DNA of 49,583 nucleotides from an uncultured Actinomycetes bacterium (lineage in GTDB: Bacteria > Actinomycetota > Acidimicrobiia > Acidimicrobiales > RAAP-2). This document shows, piece after piece, positions 1 through 8,103 of this stretch. The stretch lies in NCBI GenBank assembly GCA_903871335.1, contig CAIQGE010000003.1, positions 1 through 49,583 on the forward strand, in the 5' to 3' direction. The notes beneath the pieces were generated by a model. The model saw nothing but the letters and a program-made list of their open reading frames with translations, had not been told where the DNA came from and did not search any database. Each line of letters begins with the position of its first letter. The stretch's first letter is position 1. The position numbers and the translations under genes are program-made.

Positions 1-2
1 AC

Positions 3-128
3 AATCTCGCCAAACGCGTCAAGCGGGTGGCGTTCGGCTTCCGGTCCTTTCGCAACTACAGAATCCGTGCGTTGCTCTACGCCGGCAAGCCAAATTGGGA
101 TCTACTCGCGACGATCACACCACGCTGA
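3..128 (+). CDS. ISL3-family transposase, C-terminal end (cut by window edge)
   Basis: The frame is open from the first bases to TGA at 126-128 and gives about 41 residues. It contains the stretches RVAFGFRSFRNYRIR and LLYAGKPNWDLLA, which I recognise as the conserved tail of ISL3-family (DDE) transposases. The rest of the gene lies outside the window, so I cannot say whether the element is intact. Only about 60 bases separate its stop from the next gene, so the right end of the insertion sequence must lie almost inside that gene. The family call is by recognition of the tail. Confidence 0.8.
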   Translation, partial: NLAKRVKRVAFGFRSFRNYRIRALLYAGKPNWDLLATITPR

Positions 129-130
129 AG

Positions 131-140
131 TCCGAAGCCC
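131..140. repeat. Possible right terminal inverted repeat of the ISL3 element
   Basis: Just after the transposase stop lies TCCGAAGCCC. Read on the other strand it begins GGGCTTCGGA, which resembles the GG(C)TCTTC-type ends known for ISL3 elements. If this is the element's end, host DNA starts near 141. The left end is not in the window, so neither the repeat nor an 8-bp target duplication can be confirmed. Confidence 0.3.
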
Positions 141-191
141 CTGTTATTACGAAGCATCTCGTCAAAGGGCGCCCGTGCGCTGACTGTATCT

Positions 192-2009
192 TTGGTCGCT
201 CTGGCCAGCGTCGCCATCCCGGCCACTAGTGGTGCCACGTCGACCACGGTGCCCACGTCACTGGGATCGGGCCTTTCCCAGGCAACGCACCTGGCCGTTG
301 ACGCCGCCGGAGACGTCTTCGTGGCGGATACCGGCAACAACCGCGTGGTCGAGATCACCCCAGGGGGAACACAGACGGTAATTGGCTCAGGCCTGTCGGG
401 CCCGACCGCGGTCGCGGTGGACAGTACGGGCAACGTCTTCATCGCTGATTCCGGTCACAGCCGCGTCGTCAAGGTAACTGCCGCCGGAGTGCAGTCGACG
501 ATCCCGGGCAAGTTCATTCTCCCTCGGGCCATCGCCGTCGATAGCGCCGACACCGTTTACGTCGCGGTTGCCGGCGAAATCGCCAAGCTGCCGACGAGTG
601 AGCAGCTGCACGGCGGAACGATCAATTACATCACGGGCCTCGTATCAACGGGTATCCCCGACGGTCTATCCGTCGACGCCGCCAAGAATCTCTACGTAGC
701 GGACCAACTCAACGGACAAATCATCGAAGTTTCCCCAGCCGGTAACGGAACGGTGGTTGCCACCGGATTTGCTCACCCCCGTGACGTCGCGGTCGACGCT
801 CAGGGCGATCTTTTCGTCGTGGATAACAACGGTCAGGTCAGCAAGACCACACCCGGCGGAACGCGCACCGTCATCGAATCAACCCTCACCGCGCCCTCCG
901 GCGTGGCCGTCGACACGGCCGGTAACGTCTACGTCGCTGACAACATGGCGTCGTCCATCACCGTCGTGCCCGCTCCGGCCCCGGTCGGTCCGGTCGCCCC
1001 GAGCACCCCGACGATCACCAATTTGCCGAGCTCGGCCACCTTCCCCTCGAGCTTCACCGCCGCGGTGAGCACGACGAGTGATGGCACCATCTCCATCTCG
1101 TCATCGACGACCACCGTGTGTACGGTGAGCGGACTTTCCGTATCGGTCATCGGCGCGGGTACGTGCACGCTGACGGCGCAATCGACCGCCACCAGCAACT
1201 ACTTGGCTGCGTCGGGATCGGCACAGAGTTTCACGGTGTCCCGGGCCACACCCTCGACGCCCACCATCTCCAATATGCCGTCGTCCGCCCTCATGGGGAG
1301 CGGCTTCGTCGCGATGGTGACGACCTCGGGTGACGGAACAACGTCCGTGGCGTCCACCACCACATCGACTTGCACCACCACTGTTCTCACCGTCAGCTTT
1401 ATTGCTCCCGGTGTTTGCAGCCTCGTTGCCCACGTGGCCCAGGGCACGAACTACCTCGCCGCCTTGGGCGTCGTGCAATCAGTCACCGTGACGTTGGTCG
1501 CACCGTCCACGCCGACGATCACGAACACCCCGACGAGTGCAGTCAAGGGTGGCAGCGCGCTCATCAATGTGAACACCAGCGGCCCCGGTGTTCGATCGGT
1601 AACCTCCAGCACGAAGACGGTGTGCGTCACGAATGGCTTGAGTGTGAGTTTCGTCTCCTTCGGTACGTGCACCATCACGCCAATGGTCGCCGCGAGCGGC
1701 AAGTACGCCGCCGCGAGCGGGACGCCGAAGAGTTTCTCGGTTTACAAGGCCGCCTCCAGCGCGCCGAAAATCACCAATGTTCCAACGAGCGCCACGGCCG
1801 GGGGACACTTCGTCGCCACCGTGTCAACGACGGGCACCGGAACAAAGTCCGTGACGTCATCAACGCCGTCGGTGTGCACCGTGAGCTCCTTCACCGTGAC
1901 CTACGTGGCGGCGGGGACGTGCACGCTCACGGCCGCCGTGGCGGCTGGGGCCAGCTTGTCGTTTGCTCCCGCCACCGGCTCCGCGCAAAGTTTCACCGTC
2001 AAGCCGTAA
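192..2009 (+). CDS. Secreted NHL beta-propeller protein with four Ig-like repeats; start codon probably lost
   Basis: Residues about 20-260 are NHL-type blades with the recurring pattern AVDxxGxVFVADxxNxRVVEI, expected to form a propeller outside the cell. Residues about 270-605 are four tandem Ig-like modules of about 84 residues. Each begins like STPTITNxPSSA and carries a pair of cysteines about 16-18 residues apart, a probable disulfide. The only usual start codon in frame is TTG at 192, which leaves a signal peptide with no positive n-region. Yet the frame stays open back to the TGA at 126, and codons about 147-191 read LRSISSKGARALTVS, a typical signal-peptide n-region. No ATG or GTG exists in that extension, so the true start was probably cut off by the ISL3 insertion upstream. 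The gene may therefore be silent or start weakly. No enzymatic motif is seen; ligand and partner are unknown. Confidence 0.75.
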   Translation: MVALASVAIPATSGATSTTVPTSLGSGLSQATHLAVDAAGDVFVADTGNNRVVEITPGGTQTVIGSGLSGPTAVAVDSTGNVFIADSGHSRVVKVTAAGVQSTIPGKFILPRAIAVDSADTVYVAVAGEIAKLPTSEQLHGGTINYITGLVSTGIPDGLSVDAAKNLYVADQLNGQIIEVSPAGNGTVVATGFAHPRDVAVDAQGDLFVVDNNGQVSKTTPGGTRTVIESTLTAPSGVAVDTAGNVYVADNMASSITVVPAPAPVGPVAPSTPTITNLPSSATFPSSFTAAVSTTSDGTISISSSTTTVCTVSGLSVSVIGAGTCTLTAQSTATSNYLAASGSAQSFTVSRATPSTPTISNMPSSALMGSGFVAMVTTSGDGTTSVASTTTSTCTTTVLTVSFIAPGVCSLVAHVAQGTNYLAALGVVQSVTVTLVAPSTPTITNTPTSAVKGGSALINVNTSGPGVRSVTSSTKTVCVTNGLSVSFVSFGTCTITPMVAASGKYAAASGTPKSFSVYKAASSAPKITNVPTSATAGGHFVATVSTTGTGTKSVTSSTPSVCTVSSFTVTYVAAGTCTLTAAVAAGASLSFAPATGSAQSFTVKP

Positions 2010-2040
2010 AGCTCACCCGGCGTACGAAAAGCCTCGATCG

Positions 2041-2056
2041 CGGTGGGCGACCACCG
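2041..2056. terminator. Short hairpin between convergent genes
   Basis: CGGTGG, a GCGA tetraloop and CCACCG form a 6-bp stem in the 85-base gap between the NHL protein gene and the end of fabI. There is no U-tract. It could end transcription from either side, but the stem is short. Confidence 0.35.
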
Positions 2057-2094
2057 TTGAGCTCACAGAGGAGCAGCACGTTTCGCTGCACGAA

Positions 2095-2886
2095 CTACAA
2101 GCCCGCGCTTCCGCCCTGTTCGGAACGCGTACGCGCCATGGCGTGATATCCGCCGTCCACGTGGAGGAGCTCACCCGTTATGGCGCGAGCGAAGTCCGAC
2201 AGCAAGAAACACACCACGTCGGCGACGGGACTCGCGTCTGTGCTCGACCAGGCCAGCGGTGACGTGGTGTCCCACGCCTCGGTCAGCAGTGAGAAATTCG
2301 GAATCCCGAGGGCCGCCCGCGTACTCAAGGGACCCGCGGCCACCAAATTCGACCGTATCCCGGCGGCACCCAGATCACGCGCGACGTATTTGGACACCGA
2401 ACGCAACGCCGCCTTGCACACACCCATCCAGTTATAGATCGGCCACGCTCGGTCACCCGCGTCGAAGTCGAGGCCCACGAGCGAGCCGCCACTCGGCGGA
2501 GCGAGTTCCTGCAGCACGCGCGCGAGGGCGGCGTAACTCCAAGCACTGGTGCGCATGGCGATTTCGACGCTCGCCGACGGTGTCGCGAGAAAGTCACCCG
2601 CGAGCGCGTCCCGGGGAGCGAAGGCGACGGCGTGCAACGCCCCGTCGAGAGATCCCCACCTCGAGTCAATCGTGCGGTGAAGGGTGTCGAGATCGTCCTC
2701 TTTGGTGAGGTCCGCACCCACCACGTGAAAGTCATCGCCCATCAGTTCTCGAACCGAGTCGACGTCGCGTGGGAACGCCGACACGAATACGTCCGCGCCG
2801 AGAGAGCGCGCCGCAATGGCTGTCGCGTACGCGATCGAGTCATTCGTCGCGACCCCGGTCACCAGGATCTTCTTTCCCTCTAACAC
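2095..2886 (-). CDS. fabI: Enoyl-[acyl-carrier-protein] reductase, FabI/InhA type
   Basis: Predicted 263-residue cytosolic NADH-dependent reductase for the last step of each fatty-acid elongation cycle. It opens LEGKKILVTGVATNDSIAY, the FabI version of the Rossmann nucleotide site. The catalytic Tyr and Lys are in YNWMGVCK (about Tyr151 and Lys158), and RSNLVAAGP follows as in InhA. The GTG start at 2886 is chosen because GGAGG lies 6 bases upstream and homology begins there; an upstream ATG at 2982 would add 32 residues unlike the family. The start overlaps the stop of the preceding gene, so it is translated as the last gene of the dab operon. A lipid-synthesis gene in a carbon-uptake operon is unusual. 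Whether it is the housekeeping FabI of the cell cannot be told from this window. Confidence 0.9.
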   Translation of the reverse strand: MLEGKKILVTGVATNDSIAYATAIAARSLGADVFVSAFPRDVDSVRELMGDDFHVVGADLTKEDDLDTLHRTIDSRWGSLDGALHAVAFAPRDALAGDFLATPSASVEIAMRTSAWSYAALARVLQELAPPSGGSLVGLDFDAGDRAWPIYNWMGVCKAALRSVSKYVARDLGAAGIRSNLVAAGPLSTRAALGIPNFSLLTEAWDTTSPLAWSSTDASPVADVVCFLLSDFARAITGELLHVDGGYHAMARTRSEQGGSAGL

Positions 2887-3476
2887 TCCACACCTCCCAC
2901 GATCGACATCCATTGCCGGCGTTCTGGTACCACGTCGTGCGTCGGCGCTCGTCCGAGCAGCGCGCGCACGTGTTCGGTCCACTCACGGGTGGACCACTCG
3001 GCGCACACGTCTCCGACGCCGGGCGTGCGCAGGTCCACGACCGTTAACTGATCGCCTCCGTGCAGGGCGACCTCAAAGAGACCCACGCCATTGAGACCGC
3101 ACACCAGCGAAACCGCTCGACTGAAAGCGGACGAAAGAGTGCCACCTTCATCGAACCTCGACGCGTACCAGGGACACCACGAGTGGCCCTCGCTCGTGCG
3201 GGCGACCGCAATAACGAACTCGCGAGAGGCTTCGACGTCGACGGGGAATCCGCACGCGTAAAGGTCATCAATCCACGTGGTCAAGGAGTCGGCTACGTCT
3301 AGCGCGGCGCGCGAGAACCGGACCCGCTGGTGGTCACCTTCCACTTCGAGAACGGGCGCGTCCACGTCACTCCAGGGCCACGCCACGGCGACAGCTCCCA
3401 GTTCGGCGGCGGCCCGACGGAAGTCCGGCGCGAGGTCGTTGAGTCCGAGGGCGTAGATGATCGGTGTCTCGCTCAC
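2880..3476 (-). CDS. Conserved-context protein of unknown function in dab operon
   Basis: I do not recognise this 198-residue protein. It has no signal peptide or membrane segment and looks soluble and cytosolic. It has four cysteines, two of them near aromatic residues (LYACGF and HSWCPWY). The segment LNGVGLFEVALHGGDQLTVVD vaguely recalls the last strands of an ATP-grasp fold, but the family's key residues are not clear, so I make no functional call. The GTG start at 3476 overlaps the stop of the PII-like gene by four bases (GTGA), and its own stop overlaps the start of fabI. This tight coupling supports that it is real and made together with the DAB complex. Confidence 0.75.
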   Translation of the reverse strand: MSETPIIYALGLNDLAPDFRRAAAELGAVAVAWPWSDVDAPVLEVEGDHQRVRFSRAALDVADSLTTWIDDLYACGFPVDVEASREFVIAVARTSEGHSWCPWYASRFDEGGTLSSAFSRAVSLVCGLNGVGLFEVALHGGDQLTVVDLRTPGVGDVCAEWSTREWTEHVRALLGRAPTHDVVPERRQWMSIVGGVEC

Positions 3477-3796
3477 TGGAAGTACTCCGGGCGCGAGACG
3501 AAAGTGGGTGAAACGAACAGCACGCCGGCGTGATCGGCGAAGAAGTGACGTAACGCGTCAACCACCACGTCGGCCTGACCATCGGCGACCACGCACACGA
3601 TCATGCGTTGCGTGTCGCGATCATTGAAATGCAGGGATCCTTGATGAAACCCCCCGTGTCCGAGTCCCGACACGCCGCCGAGGACGGTGTAGCCGGTCGC
3701 TCCCGCGGCGCGCAGTAGCCCGTCGACCGCGGCGACGTCGTCACCGTTGACAACGATTTCGAGTTTGGTCATGGCGTGTAAGTGATCCATCTTCAT
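3473..3796 (-). CDS. PII-like signalling protein linked to DabAB
   Basis: Predicted 107-residue protein of the PII (GlnB-like) superfamily. It has the ferredoxin-like pattern KLEIVVNGDDVAAVDGLL, RAAGATGYTVLGGVSG and a loop GHGGFHQGSLHFND in the T-loop position, then MIVCVV and VLFVSPTFVSR. Members next to DabA/SbtA-type transporters are thought to sense nucleotides and gate bicarbonate uptake; here that role is inferred from context. The canonical GlnB uridylylation site is not evident. The ATG at 3796 overlaps the dabA stop (ATGA) and has GAGGAG 8 bases upstream. An upstream in-frame ATG at 3862 lies within dabA and is less likely. Confidence 0.85.
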   Translation of the reverse strand: MKMDHLHAMTKLEIVVNGDDVAAVDGLLRAAGATGYTVLGGVSGLGHGGFHQGSLHFNDRDTQRMIVCVVADGQADVVVDALRHFFADHAGVLFVSPTFVSRPEYFQ

Positions 3797-6129
3797 GACG
3801 GCATCTCCTCTTTCTGTTGCTTCGTTAGGTCGTGCCACTCCCCGTGCGGGCGGCGGCGACACCAGGGGCTCGTCGTGCTGTCACGAGCCACCAAGTGCAG
3901 CCACTCACCGTCGAACAAGTGCACGAGTATGGGGTTGCGCGCGATGACGTCCTCGATACGTGACCTCGGGGCCTCGACAAAACAGGTCAAACGTTGTGGG
4001 ATGTGCACGTAGGTCTCGGCGTACCGAATTGATTGTTCGGGCAACCCGATGCGCAGGTCCCCCTCGGGACCCTCGAGCACGCCCACGCGACCCACGGCGT
4101 TATGCCGGGTCTTGTCGCCCGCGCCAAAGACCGTCGGGCTGACGGTCGAGAAGTAGTACTGCGCGTTGATCCATTGCGCCACGACCACCGGTGCGGTGAG
4201 GATCGTCTCGAGGACGCGGCCATCGGCGTCGGACGCGGCGTCATAGGAGTGCAAGAAGAATCGTCCTTCGAGATCGAGGTGGGCGGTGGCCGATCGCGGA
4301 GCAATCACGAATCCCGCGTTCCCCGCGAGACCCCACTCGGGTCGAGTCTGGGCCCAGTCTTCCGCCCGACGCCGCACGGCGCGCGGCGCGGTCGAGCTAA
4401 AGCCCGGGGCTCGCTCAACCCGCGACGCGAGGTGGCGTTCGGTAGCGAGAGCCAAATCCTCCATGAGTCGCTGTACCCCCCGGCGATGATGCGCGGGCAC
4501 CATCGCGGCCTCCTGCACGGTCACCTGGTCGGTCGTCGTGTCGTGCTCGGCGGCCACGAACCAGGTGTCGTCAGGAATGACGAGTTCGCGCGCCGCCAGC
4601 CGCCGACGAATCGACGCGTCGTTGAGCAGCGACGCCATCACTCGCGCGTTGGCACCACCGGCGTGACCGGCGCACGCGCCACAATCGAGCGAGGCCGCGT
4701 GGGGATTCGCGCGAGAAGAGGACTTGTGGCCGCACAACACCACGAGCGGAGCGAAATTGGTCGTCAGCCCCATCGCGCGCAGCGAGGTCTCGGCCACGAG
4801 CGCCCACTGTTCTCCTTGTTCGAGGACGGACGTAATGTCCATCGCACTGCGCACGTCGTCCTGGCGGCCGGTTCCCGCACCGGGCGCCAGCGTGCGTCGC
4901 ACGGTGGCGGCGAGGGACGACCACCCGGCAATCTCGGCCAGCACGAACATCGACGACGCGTCGTGGGATAAGTCGGTGACGGCCGCACTGTCGCTGACGC
5001 GTGCTCGCTCACGGAGGATCCATTCTTCGATCTCGTCCTCATGCCCAAGACGCGGCACTTCTTCGACTTCGATGTCCGGATGCAGCAGAACTGGAGCGGC
5101 GTCATAACCCGTCTCCCATCCCAGCGGTCGAATGCGAACGGGGGCGCCGAAGAAACCCGCGAAGCCGAGGGTCTCGTAGGGTCCCGTCTTTTCGAGCTGC
5201 GCGCGTAGTCCTTCCGAGCGCGCGTCGATGCACATCACGACGTGTGCCGCCGGGCGCGCCGCGGGTGCGCGCGAACCCACGATCTTCTCGGTCGCGGCGA
5301 TGATGAAGGAATCTTCGATGTAGGCGAGACGCTCGCGACCCACCACAAGGTCACTCGAGAATTCGTCGTCCTTCATCCTCTCGAGAGCCATAGCTGGAAC
5401 GGAGAAGACATCCCCGACCGCGACCCGCACCGCGGCGTCGCAGCTCACGAGAAGAGCTGCGAGTTCGATCAGTGAGAGTCGTGGCGTGCCCGCTTCGTCA
5501 TTCGACCACTGGTCACACCACTTGGCCCACGACGCCCAACCGGGAAGGCGCGCGAATTGTGTCGCGATTTCGGACGCCCACTGCTCACGGGGAAGATCGA
5601 GGACCTTCGCGCTCTCCACGAAGACGTCGGCTGCATCTTCCGGCAACTCCTGCCACCACCGAATGCCTCGTGAACCCACGATGCGACGCAGCTCTCGGCG
5701 AACGTGAGTGGACTGTCGACATTCGTAGCCGCTCAGAGTGGCGCGGTGGGTCGCCGTGGCGTCGCGGAGCGTCGCGGCCACGAAATTCTCGACGTCCGCC
5801 GACGGTGCTGTCACGTCACGGCCGTGTGTGCGCTCGAGAAACGTGGGGCGCCGAGGTCGCTCGGTCTCGTCGTCATCGAGGAGACGTCCGTCACGGGGAG
5901 CGGAAATAGCACCGGATGACACCAATTGACCGAGCACGTCGGCCCTCGGATAGGCCCGACCGCCGTAGAGGGTGGTCGCGGTCACCAGAGCCCGGTGGAA
6001 TCCTTGGTCGACGATGCCAGCCAGAGGATTGACGGCGACGAAGCGATCGAGGGGCCAACTCACTGGTACCGCACTGGCGGCAGTGGACACGGCCAAGTGC
6101 ACCGCGACCCGTTCGTCACGAGAGATCAT
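3793..6129 (-). CDS. dabA: DabA, catalytic subunit of DAB inorganic-carbon uptake complex (DUF2309)
   Basis: Predicted 778-residue protein of the DUF2309/UPF0753 family, beta-carbonic-anhydrase-like. With DabB it is thought to convert CO2 to bicarbonate in one direction using the ion gradient. The four expected zinc-site residues are present: Cys and Asp in MCIDARSEG (about 300 and 302), His in LCGHKSSS (about 468) and Cys in SLDCGACAGH (about 483). The N-terminal WPLDRFVAVNPL motif is also typical. No membrane segments are needed, since it docks on DabB. ATG at 6129 overlaps the dabB stop (TGATG) with GGGGAGG 6-12 bases upstream; the in-frame ATG at 6180 is inside dabB and is rejected. The length is normal for the family. 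Confidence 0.95.
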   Translation of the reverse strand: MISRDERVAVHLAVSTAASAVPVSWPLDRFVAVNPLAGIVDQGFHRALVTATTLYGGRAYPRADVLGQLVSSGAISAPRDGRLLDDDETERPRRPTFLERTHGRDVTAPSADVENFVAATLRDATATHRATLSGYECRQSTHVRRELRRIVGSRGIRWWQELPEDAADVFVESAKVLDLPREQWASEIATQFARLPGWASWAKWCDQWSNDEAGTPRLSLIELAALLVSCDAAVRVAVGDVFSVPAMALERMKDDEFSSDLVVGRERLAYIEDSFIIAATEKIVGSRAPAARPAAHVVMCIDARSEGLRAQLEKTGPYETLGFAGFFGAPVRIRPLGWETGYDAAPVLLHPDIEVEEVPRLGHEDEIEEWILRERARVSDSAAVTDLSHDASSMFVLAEIAGWSSLAATVRRTLAPGAGTGRQDDVRSAMDITSVLEQGEQWALVAETSLRAMGLTTNFAPLVVLCGHKSSSRANPHAASLDCGACAGHAGGANARVMASLLNDASIRRRLAARELVIPDDTWFVAAEHDTTTDQVTVQEAAMVPAHHRRGVQRLMEDLALATERHLASRVERAPGFSSTAPRAVRRRAEDWAQTRPEWGLAGNAGFVIAPRSATAHLDLEGRFFLHSYDAASDADGRVLETILTAPVVVAQWINAQYYFSTVSPTVFGAGDKTRHNAVGRVGVLEGPEGDLRIGLPEQSIRYAETYVHIPQRLTCFVEAPRSRIEDVIARNPILVHLFDGEWLHLVARDSTTSPWCRRRPHGEWHDLTKQQKEEMPS

Positions 6130-7652
6130 CACTTTCCTCCCCACGCGACGGTCGCACGAGCACCCGTCGAGCGCACCCACGAGCCACGGTGCCGCGGTTC
6201 CCAGGGTCGACGCGACAAATGGTTCGTGAGGTGCGTGTTCGATGCGTCACCCGCGATGAAGATCGCCGCCACGACGAGCGTCACCATCACCAACGGAGCA
6301 CTGTGGGCGTGCAGCGACGGGCCGAGGTGCCGGTCCAGCACAGCGGTGACCGCAAGGTAGCCACTAGAAACCACACCGGAGGCGACCGCGGCGTGTTCAG
6401 TATGCGTCCACGTTGATGCTCCCTGTCCGAGTCGCCACGCTCCGCGACCAACCGCCGCCGCCACGATCAACACCATGACGAACCATGACGTTTCTTGGTG
6501 CCCGAACGAGAGGATCGCACCGCCCACCGCCGCCACGGGCGCAATCGCCAGACTCACAACACCGAGACAAGCCGCACGAGACCACGGTGACGTCTGTCCC
6601 ACGAAGTGATCACGCCGCGCGACGTGCTCCACGCGATTTCCGGCGTCCAGGAATCGATATGCCTTAAAGAGCGCGTGTCCCATGATGTGGGCGAGAGCTA
6701 CGACCGGCAAACCCAATATCACCATGACGAGCATGAAGCCCATTTGCGCCACCGTGGAATACGCGAGCGAACCCTTGACGTCGCCTCGGCGTCGACAGGT
6801 GCGCACCGCTTCGACGACCGAGGCTCCGACGACCAACACCACCAGGTACGTCGTCACGCTGCTCGGGTGGAGAATCGGGGAAAGACGAAGAAGGAGGAGT
6901 CCACCCGCGTTCACCACGCCGGCGTGGAGGAGAGCGGAGACGGGAGTCGGTGCTGCCACCGTGGCGGGCACCCACGGTGCGAAGGGACGTTGACCCGCAC
7001 GGGCCAATGCCGCCATCAGCGCACCGACGATAACGAGACCTTCGAGAGGCACGTTGCCGATGGCGTGCTGTTGCAGCGACGCTGTGGTGGTGACCGTCGA
7101 AAATGCGTCAGCTCCCTGTCGCCACAACACCACCACCGCCACCAGGAGTCCGAGGTCGCCGACGAGCAGCGCTCTCGTCGCGAGAGACGTCGCCCGACGT
7201 CCCGACGTGCCACCAGCGATGCCGACGAGTGCGATGGTCGCCGTGGTGGTGAGAATCCATCCCGCCGCCAGGACACTGAAACGCGTTGCCTCGACCGTGA
7301 CCAGTGAACCGACAAGGGCGATGTTGCTCCACCGCGCGAATCTTGCGGCGCTCGGCGTGCCATCGAGATTGCGTGCCGCGTACGTGAGCACGACGATTCC
7401 CAACAAGACTATGAGGCCCGTCAGCAAGGTGGCCGCGAGATCAAACCTCAGTAAATCAGTCGCGCCGACGTGCAGTCGCAGGGGAGCTCCTCGCCACAGA
7501 TCACTGATCGCCACCACCTCGAGAAGAGTGATGCCGGTAAGACCCGCTCGCGAGGTCCACTTACTCGTGATGAGTAACGAGCGGGTGGGCTGCGTCGCCC
7601 ACAGCGCAGCGGCGAGAAGAAATCCGAATGAGGTCAGCGCGAAGTTGTTCAC
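6129..7652 (-). CDS. dabB: DabB, membrane subunit of DAB inorganic-carbon uptake complex (NuoL-like)
   Basis: Predicted 507-residue, strongly hydrophobic protein with about 12-14 membrane segments, related to the proton-pumping subunits NuoL/MrpA. The hallmark PWVPATVAAPTPVSALLHAG (family: P..M..PTPVSALIHA) and GDVKGSLAYSTVAQMGFML with its conserved lysine are present. It should conduct cations that drive DabA. The GTG start at 7652 lies only 8 bases after a TATAAT box and has no Shine-Dalgarno site, so the message is probably leaderless. It is the first gene of the overlapping run dabB-dabA-PII-unknown-fabI. Confidence 0.93.
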   Translation of the reverse strand: MNNFALTSFGFLLAAALWATQPTRSLLITSKWTSRAGLTGITLLEVVAISDLWRGAPLRLHVGATDLLRFDLAATLLTGLIVLLGIVVLTYAARNLDGTPSAARFARWSNIALVGSLVTVEATRFSVLAAGWILTTTATIALVGIAGGTSGRRATSLATRALLVGDLGLLVAVVVLWRQGADAFSTVTTTASLQQHAIGNVPLEGLVIVGALMAALARAGQRPFAPWVPATVAAPTPVSALLHAGVVNAGGLLLLRLSPILHPSSVTTYLVVLVVGASVVEAVRTCRRRGDVKGSLAYSTVAQMGFMLVMVILGLPVVALAHIMGHALFKAYRFLDAGNRVEHVARRDHFVGQTSPWSRAACLGVVSLAIAPVAAVGGAILSFGHQETSWFVMVLIVAAAVGRGAWRLGQGASTWTHTEHAAVASGVVSSGYLAVTAVLDRHLGPSLHAHSAPLVMVTLVVAAIFIAGDASNTHLTNHLSRRPWEPRHRGSWVRSTGARATVAWGGK

Positions 7653-7660
7653 GCTTGGAC

Positions 7661-7677
7661 ATTATACGAACTATAAT
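7661..7677. promoter_or_regulatory. Palindromic operator candidate over the dab -10 box
   Basis: ATTATA, CGAAC, TATAAT forms a perfect 6-bp inverted repeat with a 5-base centre. One arm is the -10 hexamer itself, so a bound protein would block RNA polymerase. The HTH gene that ends 64 bases away is the obvious candidate binder. The match could be chance, since the -10 box fixes one arm. Confidence 0.5.
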
Positions 7678-7688
7678 TCGCGTGTCAA
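7661..7688 (-). promoter_or_regulatory. Consensus sigma-70 promoter of the dab operon
   Basis: On the minus strand TTGACA (7688-7683), a 16-base spacer and TATAAT (7666-7661) match the housekeeping consensus at all 12 positions. The -10 box ends 8 bases before the GTG of dabB, so transcription should start at or next to the start codon. So strong a promoter on an uptake operon usually implies repression, and a palindrome overlaps it. Confidence 0.88.
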
Positions 7689-7741
7689 GAGTTATGTATT
7701 ATTAATTACCTGATTTACTTCGCGAAATAGAGGTACGAATG

Positions 7742-8041
7742 TCATCTCGCCTTCACTCCCAGCATCTTGAGCAGGTCGCCGACCGAATGAGCGGCCTCAA
7801 TGGGGTGCCGCAGAGGTGCGCTCGGGACCACTTCGTACCGATTGCGACGACCGTCGCGGGTCCGAAGGACGTAACCAGCGGCCACCAGATCAGCCACGAT
7901 TGCTTGAGCGGCGCGTTCGGTGATCCCCACACGCTCGGCGATGTCGCGCCCACGAATTTCCGAATCTTGGGCCACACAGACCAACACGTGGGCGTGATTC
8001 GTCAGGAATGTCCAGTCCGGCTTCGCTCGTTCCGCTGTCAT
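7742..8041 (-). CDS. Small winged-helix transcriptional regulator (MarR/ArsR-like)
   Basis: Predicted 99-residue DNA-binding protein. It begins with WTFLTNHAHVLVCVAQDSE, then an HTH at about residues 30-55 (GRDIAERVGITERAAQAIVADL), a wing (GYVLRTRDGRRNRYEV) and a short tail (PLRHPIEAAHSVGDLL). This small single-domain type is common in actinobacteria. No ligand domain or metal-binding cysteines are obvious, with one Cys only (LVCVA). It lies directly upstream of and in line with dabB, with the dab promoter in the gap, so it could regulate that operon; this is inference from position. Confidence 0.82.
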   Translation of the reverse strand: MTAERAKPDWTFLTNHAHVLVCVAQDSEIRGRDIAERVGITERAAQAIVADLVAAGYVLRTRDGRRNRYEVVPSAPLRHPIEAAHSVGDLLKMLGVKAR

Positions 8042-8103
8042 CCGTCCGTCCCCACGTGTTCCTCATCCCAGCCTAATTTGCCCCACTCCTGAAAGCGCGA
8101 CCG

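Noticed and set aside
4033-4971. A 312-codon open frame antisense to dabA
   Set aside because: It is composed of Arg/Gly/His-rich, low-complexity sequence and lies wholly opposite a gene with intact family motifs; typical of high-GC antisense frames.
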